A DNA stretch of 64,000 bases, taken from positions 3,224,001 through 3,288,000 of the forward strand of contig OY829383.1 of NCBI GenBank assembly GCA_963691835.1, given 5' to 3'. Source of the DNA: G963691835 sp963691835. Lineage in GTDB: Bacteria > Pseudomonadota > Alphaproteobacteria > Thalassobaculales > Thalassobaculaceae. The position numbers were made by a program, and so were the translations under genes. Under the pieces are notes generated by a model. The model worked only from the letters and a program-made list of their open reading frames with translations, searched no databases and was not told the origin of the DNA. The number at the start of each line of letters is the position of its first letter. Positions within the stretch are counted from its first letter, which is position 1. This document shows positions 17,274 through 25,693 of the stretch, piece by piece.

Positions 17274-17951
17274 CTAGTGCAATCCCAGCCGAGTGACCAA
17301 CCTTCTAACGGTCGTGCGCTGCCAAGTCTTGCCGGTGCTGGTTTGCACGCTGAGTTCATTTAGCGCCTGCGCTAGTGCCTCGTAGCGTGTTGCGCCATGC
17401 TGCGCGACGAGGCGCTCTAAGATGGGGGCCATCTCGCGAGCGAACGCATCCGCCGCTGCACGGTTCTCCCTCGCGCGGTCGATGCCGGTAACGCCCAAGG
17501 CCACGCCCCTTGCCTTCGCTGCCGCCAATGCTGATTTCGTTCGCGCGCTGATCAGCTCTCGCTCGTGCTCGGCGAAGGCCGCGAGCATGTGCACCATGAG
17601 CCGATTGGCATGGGGGTTATCGGTCGCTACGAAATCTACGCCGCTTTCCATTAGGCCGCTGACGAAGTGGACGTTGCGGGCGAGACGGTCGAGTTTCGCG
17701 ATGACCAGTGTCGCTTTCCGGCGGCGGCACATCGAGATTGCCGCACTGAGTTCTGGGCGATCCTTACGCTTGCCGCTCTCGACCTCGGTGAAGGTCTCGA
17801 TCAGGTCGCCACGGTCCACTGATACGAAACGCTCCACGGCTTCCCGCTGCGCTTCCAACCCAAGACCGGACTGGCCTTGTCGATCCGTGCTGACGCGGAA
17901 GTAGGCCACGAACCGCTTGCTGGGTAGCGTCTCTTTGCCCTCCGGTGACAA
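17274..17951 (-). CDS. Serine recombinase (resolvase/invertase family)
   Basis: The resolvase N-terminal domain is clear: VAYFRVSTDRQGQSGLGLEA with the nucleophile Ser in RVST, KLDRLARNVHFV, and AAFAEHERELISARTKSAL. The C-terminal part (YEALAQALNELSVQTSTGKT) is a helix-turn-helix with the recombinase-type layout. The start is uncertain: the frame is open to 18119, and GTG at 18023 or TTG at 17951 are candidates; family members begin a few residues before FVAYFRVST, so the short version is given. It could have its own sites in the island or be a captured gene. Confidence 0.82.
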   Translation of the reverse strand: MSPEGKETLPSKRFVAYFRVSTDRQGQSGLGLEAQREAVERFVSVDRGDLIETFTEVESGKRKDRPELSAAISMCRRRKATLVIAKLDRLARNVHFVSGLMESGVDFVATDNPHANRLMVHMLAAFAEHERELISARTKSALAAAKARGVALGVTGIDRARENRAAADAFAREMAPILERLVAQHGATRYEALAQALNELSVQTSTGKTWQRTTVRRLVTRLGLH

Positions 17952-18015
17952 GTGGAGGACCGTTCTTTTGTCACCAGATGTCCCGTTTTCCGCTAGGGGA
18001 CCGATTTTCCTGTCC

Positions 18016-18687
18016 TCAAACACGGGTGGTTGCCTGCACTTCAGTGCACCGGGGTGCACACGCGATAGCTTTGTTACTGAAGACCGGGAAACCCGTATAG
18101 CGATCCGAGTGATCCCCATACGCGTCCAGCCAGCCGTCCCGAACGAGCCACCGTTTGGGACGCTGGTAGGTGAAGACCTCGCGTATTGGCCGCTCGTGCC
18201 ATCCCACGTTGAACGTCCCCGGCGAGGTGAAGAAGGTTAGGCGGTGGTAGGGCAGATGATCGTGTACCCACCAAGCCATCTGGTTCGATGTCTCTGCCCA
18301 CGGGCCATGATCGGCCAGCCACGGAACGGCGATACAGGCCGCAGCGCCCCGGTAGCCCTGCTCGTCCAGCAAGTCCCACACGTGATAGGCCGCGTTCTTC
18401 GCGTTGCTAGCGCACTTGAGCCGCCGCTGCGCGCCGAACGCGTTGAGTGCGAGAGAGCGGTAGCCGGATCGGACGATGATCGGCCCGAACGCTTCTGCGA
18501 TCGGCTCTAGGATCGCTTCGCACAACTGTTGCCCGTTCTCGATGGCGAGGTCTGGGTCTACTGGGACGTTCGGCAGGCGATAGAACGCCGCAATCTCTGA
18601 ATGCAGGAACTGCCGCATCTGGAAGTGCTTGGACAGACGCACCCGCCCCAAACGCTCCAGATCGGAAAACCCCCCTATGTAGTGCAT
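18016..18687 (-). CDS. Peptidase M15-like (D-Ala-D-Ala carboxypeptidase fold) hypothetical protein
   Basis: 223 residues. LSKHFQMRQFLHSEIAA at the start, then FGPIIVRSGYRSLALNAFG and a later YHVWDLLDEQGYRGAAACIAVPW are arranged like the [S/R]GYRS...N and H-x-x-D parts of zinc-dependent M15 peptidases of phage and island origin. The usual S-x-H-x6-D spacing is not exact, so activity is uncertain. There is no signal peptide. It overlaps or abuts the start of the serine recombinase gene downstream. Homologues I recall are only annotated as hypothetical. Confidence 0.55.
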   Translation of the reverse strand: MHYIGGFSDLERLGRVRLSKHFQMRQFLHSEIAAFYRLPNVPVDPDLAIENGQQLCEAILEPIAEAFGPIIVRSGYRSLALNAFGAQRRLKCASNAKNAAYHVWDLLDEQGYRGAAACIAVPWLADHGPWAETSNQMAWWVHDHLPYHRLTFFTSPGTFNVGWHERPIREVFTYQRPKRWLVRDGWLDAYGDHSDRYTGFPVFSNKAIACAPRCTEVQATTRV

Positions 18688-18771
18688 TGGTTACTCCCTC
18701 AATACCCCATATGGTACCAAGGGAGCGATCTTCTGTCAAGAAAAATACAATTAAATCAATAAGTTATTCGG

Positions 18772-19485
18772 TCACTCCAGCTTGCTCAACGCTGCCGGGA
18801 TGTCGATACTTGGTCCTGCGTAGGCCGCGACGGGCAGTTTGTTGGCCCCCGCTGTCAGGTGGGGCATTCCCTTGATGTGCGTCATCGCCGTGCCGTTCAC
18901 AGGCGCAATCAGCAAATCGACATTCAACGCCCGGCCCACCGCGTACAGCCCCATGAGATCGCGTGCACCGACGCCCATGGCCTGACAACCGACAAGACGA
19001 GCACCCTCCACTGTCTCCCATCCGCAGCGAATTGCATTGAACCTGCCGCGATCGAACAGCGGATAGTTGGTGCTGTTGAGGCGGAACGCATAGTAACTCT
19101 CCAATGCGCCCTTTGCGGTCTTCGCATCGGCGCTCGTTGCCGCCGCCACCGCCGAGCCGCTAATCGCAGGTCCACCTGTGTGCATCGCGTTGCACTTGAT
19201 TTTCCATCTGTTCTCAATGGCGTGTGCGAGGAGAGCATAGAACGAGACGCCAGTCTGCTCCTCCAACGGTTTGTTGAGCTTGCGGACTTCCGCCTCGGCC
19301 CATTCATCGGCCTTCGCGATGTCCGTGAACCGCCTCTGGCTCTCGCGCGTGATCTCCAGCGACTGACGCTCGTACTCGCAGTACGCGGGGAGCGCCGCTT
19401 CCGTGACTTCCGCTGCAACGGACACATTCGCCACGCCAGCAACAACCGCGAAAGCAACCATCGCGCCCACAAGCCTTCTCGTCAT
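18772..19485 (-). CDS. Exported hypothetical protein
   Basis: 237 residues with a clear signal peptide (MTRRLVGAMVAFAVVAGVAN, cleavage after AxA near residue 25). The mature part contains two short helical runs with charged residues (YEYERQSLEITRESQ-like) and several Cys (CNAMH, RCGWETV, VGCQAM), so disulfides are possible in the periplasm. No family is recognised. It sits inside the tRNA-Pro island between the M15-like gene and the divergent XRE regulator. Confidence 0.6.
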   Translation of the reverse strand: MTRRLVGAMVAFAVVAGVANVSVAAEVTEAALPAYCEYERQSLEITRESQRRFTDIAKADEWAEAEVRKLNKPLEEQTGVSFYALLAHAIENRWKIKCNAMHTGGPAISGSAVAAATSADAKTAKGALESYYAFRLNSTNYPLFDRGRFNAIRCGWETVEGARLVGCQAMGVGARDLMGLYAVGRALNVDLLIAPVNGTAMTHIKGMPHLTAGANKLPVAAYAGPSIDIPAALSKLE

Positions 19486-19611
19486 TACTGTCTCCCACCT
19501 GAGGTGTTGGTTCGAGTTGAAGGCTATACTCCCATCTTAGCCTCGGAATTTCAATCCAAAGTCGTAGAAATGTCTCGTGTCAGAAGTCATCACCAATAGG
19601 GATGCTTCGGC

Positions 19612-19962
19612 ATGGAACTTCGGGTACTCGTCGGACAAAGGACCAGGTCTTTGCGCCGCGCTGCGGGACAAACGCAGCGGGACCTTGCGGACGCGCTTGG
19701 GCGTCAGGAGGAAACGATCAGCGCGATTGAGCGGGGATTGAACCTGCCCAGCGAGGATACGTTGATCGGGCTCAGCCGGGTGCTTGACGTTCCGGTGCAC
19801 GCCTTCTTCGAGGTCGGCGACATCTCGGCCAAGGATCGTGAGAGGGAAGCGATGATTGCCGAGGTGCTTGCCCTGTGTCGGCAACTCCCCAAACGGGATT
19901 TGGAAATCGCCCTTCGTCAGGTCGAAGCGTTCTCACCCAAGCCGCCGTCAGAGGCTCTCTGA
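19612..19962 (+). CDS. XRE-family helix-turn-helix regulator
   Basis: 116 residues. The N-terminal ~65 residues are a Cro/CI-type HTH (LRRAAGQTQRDLADALGRQE, ISAIERGLNLPSEDTLIGLS). A short Arg/Glu-rich C-terminal tail follows. It is the only plus-strand gene of the island and lies between the exported protein gene and the integrase, divergent from the former and convergent with the latter, a common place for an element's repressor. Confidence 0.85.
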   Translation: MELRVLVGQRTRSLRRAAGQTQRDLADALGRQEETISAIERGLNLPSEDTLIGLSRVLDVPVHAFFEVGDISAKDREREAMIAEVLALCRQLPKRDLEIALRQVEAFSPKPPSEAL

Positions 19963-20008
19963 GAGCCCTGCAGCACGTGCCCCCCATGGTCCCCTCTCCA
20001 ATCGTGAT

Positions 20009-21835
20009 CTAGGGCTCTCTGCGTGCCTCGGAGGCGCTCGGGTATAGGTGCGAGAGGTCGAGGTCGGGGTACTCGATCAGCGCCACCAGCTTTGCCAGTT
20101 CATCAATCGGGTAGTCGCCACCGTACCGGCTAGCCATACCCTTGCCGTCGCTCCACCCGAATACGTCGTCGATCTTTTCGTCCGCGCGATGGCCTGCCTC
20201 TCGAAATAGATCGGCGCGGCGGAGTGCCTGTCGGGCCGTGTGCCGGAAGGAGTGGAAGTCCACGTTGTTTCCATCAACGCCGACAGCCTTGCGGAAGGTC
20301 CGGTACAGCTTGGAGAACCGGTAGCTTGGTTTCCTGCCTTCGATCAGCATCTCCGGGAAAAGGGCGCCATTGCCGGAACGTCGGCACTGTCCAACGAACT
20401 CAAGGAAACCCAGTTTCACCAACTCGGGGTGAACCGGAACGTCCCGGATTGCGTTCCGCGTCTTCACGGACATCCATTCCTCGTCGTTGCAGATCGACAG
20501 GTATGGGGTGCCCGCGTCAGTTGCTCGCACGTCTTGTGCTCGAAGCTGACAAAGTTCGCCAGCACGGGCTCCCGTGAAAAGCCCGAGAAGGGGTAGCCAG
20601 AACCGGCCTCGTTTTGGTCGGTTGGGACCGGGCCTGTTGAACCCATACTCGTCGTTGCGGCATCCGGTGTAGAGCGGTGAATTGAATAACGCGCGGAGGT
20701 CTTCGATCTCGTAGGCGGTCCGATGCTTCCGCTTGCCATCCTTGGAGCGAGTGGGTTCGATCAACTCGAAAGGGTCGCTGGTCATCAGCTCGTGACGACG
20801 GCACCAGCGAACGAACCTTCTTAACTCCCGTTCGTAGTCGGCCCTGACCCTTTCCGAGATAGGTAGCTGACCGTCCTGTTCAGCAGCGGTTACCGCTTCG
20901 GCAAGTGATAGCTCCGGATACTTCTTGCGGCGGTTCGTTGGAAGTCTGGCGGTCGAGCGTAGGAAGGCCTCGACATCCCGAGCCTTCATTTCATCGACTT
21001 GGAAGGTGTCGCCGAAATGGCTGCGGATCACCTCGTGCCATCTGGAGACCTTCGATGCCTGCTCATGGTCGCTGGACGAGCGTGATGCTGCCGTTTCTTG
21101 TGCGAACCGTTCGAGCGCGTCCTTGATGTTGGTGCCGGAACCTCGTCGCACGGTTCCGGATTTTCGCTCTGTCTCAAACGGATCGTCATTTCCAAACAGA
21201 TGATCCCGGATCGCCTGATCCTCGCCGGTCTCCAGCGTCTGGAGATGCCGACGCTCCAGCTCCATCATCGCTTGGCGCAGAAGCTCGGTCAGATGGTCAT
21301 GTTCTGGATCGCCGACATTGCCCGCATACCCATGCTCGGTAAGTAGCGCGTTTGCTATGTCTTGAGTTGCGGCGAGTGTTCCGCCGTCGTCGGGATCGGC
21401 AAGTTGGGCCAACATAGAACGAGCATCGTCGATGGCCTCATCGAGATGTTCGGGTGTTCCCGCCCAGCGGTCTGCCAGCTCCTGCCGATACCACCGCCGC
21501 GCAAGTTCGGTCGCAGCCGAGCGGGTCAGAGGATTTAGTTCCCCGCTCTGCAATGCCTCACGGCGTGTACGCCTTAGGCGTTCTTGACGGGTCGGCGCAC
21601 GTTGACGAACACGCACGCCGGGATGGTCCAACTCGAACTGCTTGCGTTCGAACTCGTCGCGCCATCTGGCAGACACTTCGTACCAAGCGCGCTCGGCCTC
21701 GGCTCGATCCTCAGTGCCGAGTGATACCCATATCTGCGACTTGCCGTAGAGGTCCCGCAGGCCACGGGGGACAGTGGCACGGTAGTACCACATCCGTGAC
21801 CGCTTCCGGGTCATCAGTCCGGGGAATTTCGCCAC
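20009..21835 (-). CDS. Tyrosine recombinase / site-specific integrase of the tRNA-Pro island
   Basis: About 608 residues. A DUF6538-like N-terminus (FPGLMTRKRSRMWYYRATVP) is followed by a SAM-like core-binding domain and a catalytic domain with LGLFTGARAGELCQLRAQDV (first Arg), VDFHSFRHTARQAL (H-x-x-R) and DVFGWSDGKGMASRYGG ending in the nucleophile Tyr. The open frame extends to a GTG at 21865; the GTG at 21835 is preferred because AGAGG lies about 10 bases before it. It is adjacent to tRNA-Pro, whose 3' end is duplicated at the other end of the island. Confidence 0.88.
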   Translation of the reverse strand: MAKFPGLMTRKRSRMWYYRATVPRGLRDLYGKSQIWVSLGTEDRAEAERAWYEVSARWRDEFERKQFELDHPGVRVRQRAPTRQERLRRTRREALQSGELNPLTRSAATELARRWYRQELADRWAGTPEHLDEAIDDARSMLAQLADPDDGGTLAATQDIANALLTEHGYAGNVGDPEHDHLTELLRQAMMELERRHLQTLETGEDQAIRDHLFGNDDPFETERKSGTVRRGSGTNIKDALERFAQETAASRSSSDHEQASKVSRWHEVIRSHFGDTFQVDEMKARDVEAFLRSTARLPTNRRKKYPELSLAEAVTAAEQDGQLPISERVRADYERELRRFVRWCRRHELMTSDPFELIEPTRSKDGKRKHRTAYEIEDLRALFNSPLYTGCRNDEYGFNRPGPNRPKRGRFWLPLLGLFTGARAGELCQLRAQDVRATDAGTPYLSICNDEEWMSVKTRNAIRDVPVHPELVKLGFLEFVGQCRRSGNGALFPEMLIEGRKPSYRFSKLYRTFRKAVGVDGNNVDFHSFRHTARQALRRADLFREAGHRADEKIDDVFGWSDGKGMASRYGGDYPIDELAKLVALIEYPDLDLSHLYPSASEARREP

Positions 21836-21848
21836 GTCTTCCACGCCT

Positions 21849-21860
21849 CTGGTGTAGCAC
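21849..21860 (+). repeat. Possible integrase arm-type site, tRNA-proximal end
   Basis: CTGGTGTAGCAC is repeated exactly at 12246-12257 near the other end. Here it lies just upstream of the preferred integrase start and is followed by an inverted GCACCAG. Confidence 0.4.
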
Positions 21861-21955
21861 AGCACCAGAACACGCGCAGTCTGTAAGTGGCTGATATCGC
21901 TTGCTACCTGTCGAACCCTAAGGTTTCTGCGATGTTCACGAGGTAGCTAGAAGTG

Positions 21956-21974
21956 ATTGGTCGGGGAGAGAGGA
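21956..21974. other. Attachment site repeat, tRNA-Pro end
   Basis: The 19-bp repeat shared with 12156-12174; it covers the 3' CCA, acceptor strand and part of the T arm of tRNA-Pro, so the tRNA remains complete after integration. Confidence 0.88.
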
Positions 21975-22034
21975 TTCGAACCTCCGGCCCCTGCCTCCCG
22001 AAGACAGTGCTCTACCAGGCTGAGCTACTCCCCG
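21958..22034 (-). tRNA. tRNA-Pro(CGG)
   Basis: On the minus strand the sequence folds as a cloverleaf with 7-bp acceptor CGGGGAG/CTCCCCG, an encoded CCA, the T arm GGAGGTTCGAATCCTC and an anticodon stem CTGTC/GGCAG (one non-Watson-Crick pair) around loop TTCGGGA. The anticodon is CGG, proline. It is the integration target of the island to its left. Confidence 0.95.
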
Positions 22035-22109
22035 ACCAGGGATCGAAGGGCCTTTAGCGGCCTTCGAGGACGGGCGCGGCGGACCGGGCCCGTTCGGGAT
22101 GAGGGCCGG

Positions 22110-23126
22110 TCAATACGCCCTTTCCACGCAGAAATCAACCACCTCGGTCAGGGCCTGTTTGGGGGCGCCGTCGGGGAACAATCCGAGCGCGTCGCGCGCG
22201 ATCGAGGCGTAGTGGCGAGCCCTGGAGAGCGTGTCCTCGAGCGTGCCGTGCTTGGTCATCAGCGCCTGGGCGTGGGCGAGGTCGTCGTCGGTCTGCTCCA
22301 GCGTCTCCAGGGTGCGTTTCCAGAACGCGCGTTCCGTATCGTCGCCGCGGCGGACGGCCAGGATGACCGGGAGTGTGATCTTGCCTTCCTTGAAGTCGTC
22401 GCCGACGGTTTTGCCCAGTTCCGCCTGCCGCGCGGAGTAGTCCAGCAGGTCGTCGACGAGCTGGAAGGCGATGCCGAGGTTGAGGCCGAAGCTCTCGAGC
22501 GCCTGCTCTTCGGGCTTCGGCCGGTCGGCGACCACGGCGCCGATGCGTGCGGCCGCGGCGAAGAGCTGGGCGGTCTTGCAGCGGATGACCTCCAGATACT
22601 GCTCCTCCCCCGTGGCGGTGTCGTTCGTGGTGACGAGTTGCTGGACCTCGCCCTCCGCGATGATGGCCGAGGCCTCCGACAGGATCGCCAGCACCTCGAG
22701 TGAGCCGTCCGCGACCATGAGCTGGAAGGCCCGGCTGAACAGGAAGTCGCCGACCAGGACGCTTGCCTGGTTGCCCCAGACCGCGTTCGCCGATTCCTGT
22801 CCGCGGCGCAGATCGCTCTCATCGACCACATCGTCATGAAGGAGCGTGGCCGTGTGGATGAACTCGACGCAGGCCGCGAGCTTGGTGTGCCGGTCGCCGT
22901 CGTAGCCGACCATCGCCGCCGCGCCGAGCGTGAGCATGGGGCGAAGACGTTTGCCGCCCGCCGCGATCAAGTGTCCGGCCAGTTGCGGGATCAGGGCAAC
23001 CGGGCTCTGCATGTGCTCCATGATCGTCTCGTTGACGCGGACGAGATCGTCCCGGGTCAGATCGAGAAGCGGATCAATGGAGGGGCGACGCCGGGCGCCG
23101 TCACCGAGATTGACCACAACGCCCAA
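22110..23126 (-). CDS. ispB: Octaprenyl (all-trans polyprenyl) diphosphate synthase
   Basis: 338 residues. GGKRLRPMLTLGAA, the first Asp-rich motif LLHDDVVDESDLRRG and the second, FQLVDDLLDY, define a long-chain E-polyprenyl diphosphate synthase making the ubiquinone side chain from farnesyl-PP and IPP. Length and motifs match IspB. The start is a TTG at 23126, supported by GGAG about 7 bases upstream; a GTG three codons later is possible. It is divergent from the DUF2007-methyltransferase pair. Confidence 0.92.
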   Translation of the reverse strand: MGVVVNLGDGARRRPSIDPLLDLTRDDLVRVNETIMEHMQSPVALIPQLAGHLIAAGGKRLRPMLTLGAAAMVGYDGDRHTKLAACVEFIHTATLLHDDVVDESDLRRGQESANAVWGNQASVLVGDFLFSRAFQLMVADGSLEVLAILSEASAIIAEGEVQQLVTTNDTATGEEQYLEVIRCKTAQLFAAAARIGAVVADRPKPEEQALESFGLNLGIAFQLVDDLLDYSARQAELGKTVGDDFKEGKITLPVILAVRRGDDTERAFWKRTLETLEQTDDDLAHAQALMTKHGTLEDTLSRARHYASIARDALGLFPDGAPKQALTEVVDFCVERAY

Positions 23127-23267
23127 AGAACTCTCCGATTTCTTGACGTCTTATCATTACGCCGAGAGCATAGATCCGGCCACTCTCTGGTCAAGAGGCA
23201 CGCTGTCGCGGACTTGGGAAGCCATACCTGTCAGGAATATCCCTCCAGCCATAGGAACCGAGCACAC

Positions 23268-23480
23268 ATGGAAGAGCTTCTGCGCACCAACGATCCCGTT
23301 CGGCTGTCGTTCCTGACGGCCCTTCTCCGGGATGCGGGTATCGAGCCGGTCGTGCTGGACAGCCATATGAGCATTCTGGAGGGGAGTGCGAGCGCCATCC
23401 CAAGCCGTCTTGTCGTGCAGGAGGAGGATGCCGGGGCCGCCCGTCGTATCCTGGCCGACGCCGGAGAGCCGGTCGATTGA
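23268..23480 (+). CDS. DUF2007 domain-containing small protein
   Basis: 70 residues (MEELLRTNDPVRLSFLTALL), resembling the DUF2007 putative signal-transducing family, with the ending LVVQEEDAGAARRILADAG. The same frame is open much further upstream but that part is a shadow of ispB. It ends 3 bases before the methyltransferase start, and this gene order (ispB divergent from DUF2007 and a tRNA methyltransferase-like gene) is common in alphaproteobacteria. Confidence 0.8.
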   Translation: MEELLRTNDPVRLSFLTALLRDAGIEPVVLDSHMSILEGSASAIPSRLVVQEEDAGAARRILADAGEPVD

Positions 23481-23483
23481 GCC

Positions 23484-24227
23484 GTGGGCGACCTGGAGAC
23501 AACGCGGGACACCATCCTCGACGGCAAAGTGACTTTGCACCAGCCGAAAGAAGGCTACCGGGTGGCGGTGGATCCAATTCTGCTGGCCGCCACGGTGCCA
23601 CCGGAGGCGTCGGGCATGTTGGTCGACCTCGGGGCGGGCAGCGGCGCGGTCTCCTTGTCCGTCGCCTACCGTTGTCCCGGGTTGAGGGTTGTCGGGGTAG
23701 AGATTGACCCGGCCACGGCCGGTCTGGCGGCCCGGAATACGGACGAGAACGGGATGTCGGACAGGGTCCGGATACTCGTTGCCGATATCCGCGAAACAGT
23801 GGGCCATCTGGGATTGGGCTCAGCCGATCTCGTTATAGCGAACCCGCCCTACCTGCCTGCCGCCCGGTCCGACCCGTCTCCTAATCCAGGCCGTAAGCGG
23901 TCGGACGTCGAGTCGACGGCAACGCTCACCGACTGGATCAACGCGGCTGCGGCCGTGCTCCGGCCGAAAGGGCGGATGACGCTGGTTCATCGGGCCGACC
24001 GGCTTGAGGAGATCGTCTCCGCGCTTGCTGACCGGTTCGGTGAGGTGACGGTGCACCCCCTTTGGCCGAAAGCCGGCCGCGACGCCAAACGGGTGCTTGT
24101 CTCCGCCCGCCTTGGGGTCCGCTCGCCCTCGCGGATGACTGCCGGAACGGTCCTCCATGAGCCTGACGGCACCTATTCGACAGTGATGAAGGGCATCCTG
24201 GGCGGTGATCACCTGCCCTTGTTCTAG
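23484..24227 (+). CDS. TrmN6-like tRNA1(Val) adenine-N6 methyltransferase family protein
   Basis: 247 residues with a GTG start 3 bases after the DUF2007 stop. VDLGAGSGAVSLSVAYR is the SAM-binding motif I, VVGVEIDP motif II and LVIANPPYLPA the NPPY catalytic motif for exocyclic amine methylation. The HQPKEGYRVAVDPILLAA start is characteristic of the YfiC/TrmN6 family, which methylates A37 of tRNA-Val in E. coli. The substrate in this organism is inferred. Confidence 0.82.
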   Translation: MGDLETTRDTILDGKVTLHQPKEGYRVAVDPILLAATVPPEASGMLVDLGAGSGAVSLSVAYRCPGLRVVGVEIDPATAGLAARNTDENGMSDRVRILVADIRETVGHLGLGSADLVIANPPYLPAARSDPSPNPGRKRSDVESTATLTDWINAAAAVLRPKGRMTLVHRADRLEEIVSALADRFGEVTVHPLWPKAGRDAKRVLVSARLGVRSPSRMTAGTVLHEPDGTYSTVMKGILGGDHLPLF

Positions 24228-24323
24228 GGCCGCAGCCGAAACGAAGGAGGCGCGGCCCGATGTCACCGCCTGCCGTGACAGCCCGGGCTGGACATGGCGG
24301 CGGCGGCACGGCAAGGATGCGCC

Positions 24324-25157
24324 ATGGGTCTTCTCAGCGCACTCAATCCGTTCTCCCGCAAACCGCCGTTGGTTGCGGTCGTCCAACTGACCGGCGTGAT
24401 CGGCATGATCGGTGGCTTCGGCCGGTCGATCACGATGGAAAAGACGGCTCCGCTTCTTGACGCGGCTTTCCGTTCCAAGCGGGTCTCGGCTGTCGCCCTG
24501 GTGATCAACTCTCCCGGCGGCTCTCCGGTCCAGGCGGACCTGATCCAGAAACGCGTTCGGGATCTCAGCCGCGAGAAGAACAAGCCCGTTTTCGCGTTCT
24601 GTGAGGATGTGGCGGCGTCGGGCGGGTACTGGATCGCGTTGGCGGCGAATGAGATCTGGGCAAACCCGGCCTCCGTCGTCGGCTCAATCGGTGTGATCTC
24701 CTCCGGCTTCGGGTTTCATGAGGCGCTCGGACGTCTCGGGATCGAGCGGCGGGTCCACGCCACCGGGGATGCCAAAGGCATGCTGGATCCGTTCCGGCCG
24801 GAGCAGCCGGAGCATGTGGAGCGTTTGAAGACCCTGCAGGGCGACATCCAGGAGAGCTTCATCGGTTGGGTGCGGGAACGGCGGGGAACGAAGCTGACCG
24901 GCGCCCCGGAGGAGCTTTTCAGCGGTGCCTTCTGGACCGGTAAACGGGCGAAGGATCTAGGGCTCGTCGACGGGCTCGGGGACATCCGGTCGATCATGCG
25001 GGAGCGCTATGGCGAGGACGTGCGCTTCCGCACGTTCGGTGAGCGGAAATCGCTGTTCCGTATGCTCGGCAGATCGGGCGGAGCTGGCGACGCTCTACTC
25101 GACGGTCTGATATCCCGGGTTGAAGAGCGGCTGATGTGGGGACGCTTCGGGCTCTGA
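24324..25157 (+). CDS. S49 family (SppA/SohB-like) serine peptidase
   Basis: 277 residues, start at the ATG of MGLLSALNPF. VALVINSPGGSPVQADLI is the conserved oxyanion strand, the catalytic Ser lies in AASGGYWIALAANEIW, and NPASVVGSIGVI completes the active site. It lacks a clear N-terminal membrane helix, so it is a short, single-domain S49 member, perhaps cytoplasmic or peripherally membrane-bound. Family members degrade signal peptides or membrane-protein fragments. Confidence 0.88.
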   Translation: MGLLSALNPFSRKPPLVAVVQLTGVIGMIGGFGRSITMEKTAPLLDAAFRSKRVSAVALVINSPGGSPVQADLIQKRVRDLSREKNKPVFAFCEDVAASGGYWIALAANEIWANPASVVGSIGVISSGFGFHEALGRLGIERRVHATGDAKGMLDPFRPEQPEHVERLKTLQGDIQESFIGWVRERRGTKLTGAPEELFSGAFWTGKRAKDLGLVDGLGDIRSIMRERYGEDVRFRTFGERKSLFRMLGRSGGAGDALLDGLISRVEERLMWGRFGL

Positions 25158-25230
25158 TAGGGGCGGGGTGTCATTCGGGACAACCTCCCGGCTATCCTGA
25201 GGCATCAGCGCGGGACACGGGGGTTTGATC

Positions 25231-25686
25231 ATGCCACTCCACCATCTTCAGCATTTTCTCATCCAAGCGGCCGACCTTGATGCGACCCGCGATTGGTATG
25301 TCGACGTGCTTGGCATGCGGTCCGGCCCGCATCCGGACTTCGGATTTCCTGTCCATTGGCTCTACCTCGGCGACGTCGATGTCCTGCACCTCTGCGAGGG
25401 CGGGAAGAAGGCGTCGGCCAACCGGAAGGCGTTCCTTGGCCAACAGTCGGAGGCAGAGACGGGAAGCGGCGTCGTCGATCATGTCGCCTTCCGGGCGACC
25501 GGACTCGACGAGATGATCGCCCGGCTGGAGGACAAGGGCGTCTCCTTCACCGAACGTCAGGCGAACAAGGAAGCGCTTTACCAGCTCTTCCTGTTCGACC
25601 CCAACGGCGTGAAGATCGAACTCAACTTCGACGCGTCCGAAGCGGAAGGCCGCTGCGCCGCCGTCACCCGGGCTGACTTGGCTTAG
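25231..25686 (+). CDS. VOC family (glyoxalase/dioxygenase-fold) protein
   Basis: 151 residues. Two beta-alpha-beta-beta-beta modules: HHLQHFLIQAADLDATRDWY at the start, HLCEG in the middle, VVDHVAFRATGLDEMIARLE, and the end FLFDPNGVKIELNFD. Candidate metal ligands are the early His, the second-module His of VDHVAF and the final Glu of KIELNF. The substrate is unknown. ATG at 25231 was preferred over the TTG two codons earlier. Confidence 0.82.
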   Translation: MPLHHLQHFLIQAADLDATRDWYVDVLGMRSGPHPDFGFPVHWLYLGDVDVLHLCEGGKKASANRKAFLGQQSEAETGSGVVDHVAFRATGLDEMIARLEDKGVSFTERQANKEALYQLFLFDPNGVKIELNFDASEAEGRCAAVTRADLA

Positions 25687-25693
25687 TCCCCCG

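Larger units (their letters stand above)
12156..21974. mobile_element. 9.8 kb integrative island at the 3' end of tRNA-Pro(CGG)
   Basis: Bounded by identical 19-bp direct repeats (12156-12174 and 21956-21974), the right one being the 3' end of an intact tRNA-Pro gene. The tyrosine integrase is the tRNA-proximal gene, transcribed away from the tRNA, the normal arrangement. Cargo from left to right: ietS, ietA, an unknown 476-residue gene, a serine recombinase, an M15-like protein, an exported protein and an XRE regulator. No structural phage genes and no conjugation genes are present, so it is a small satellite-like or defence island. The ietAS part is less GC-rich than the flanks. Confidence 0.88.

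Noticed and set aside
17274..18119. Full-length 281-codon version of the island's serine recombinase
   Set aside because: The first ~56 codons overlap the upstream gene and have no resemblance to resolvase N-termini, so a shorter start was used.
21957..22703. Plus-strand frame starting MVGERGFEPPAP at the tRNA-Pro end
   Set aside because: It is translated tRNA-Pro sequence followed by the reverse of ispB; a known artefact of tRNA genes.
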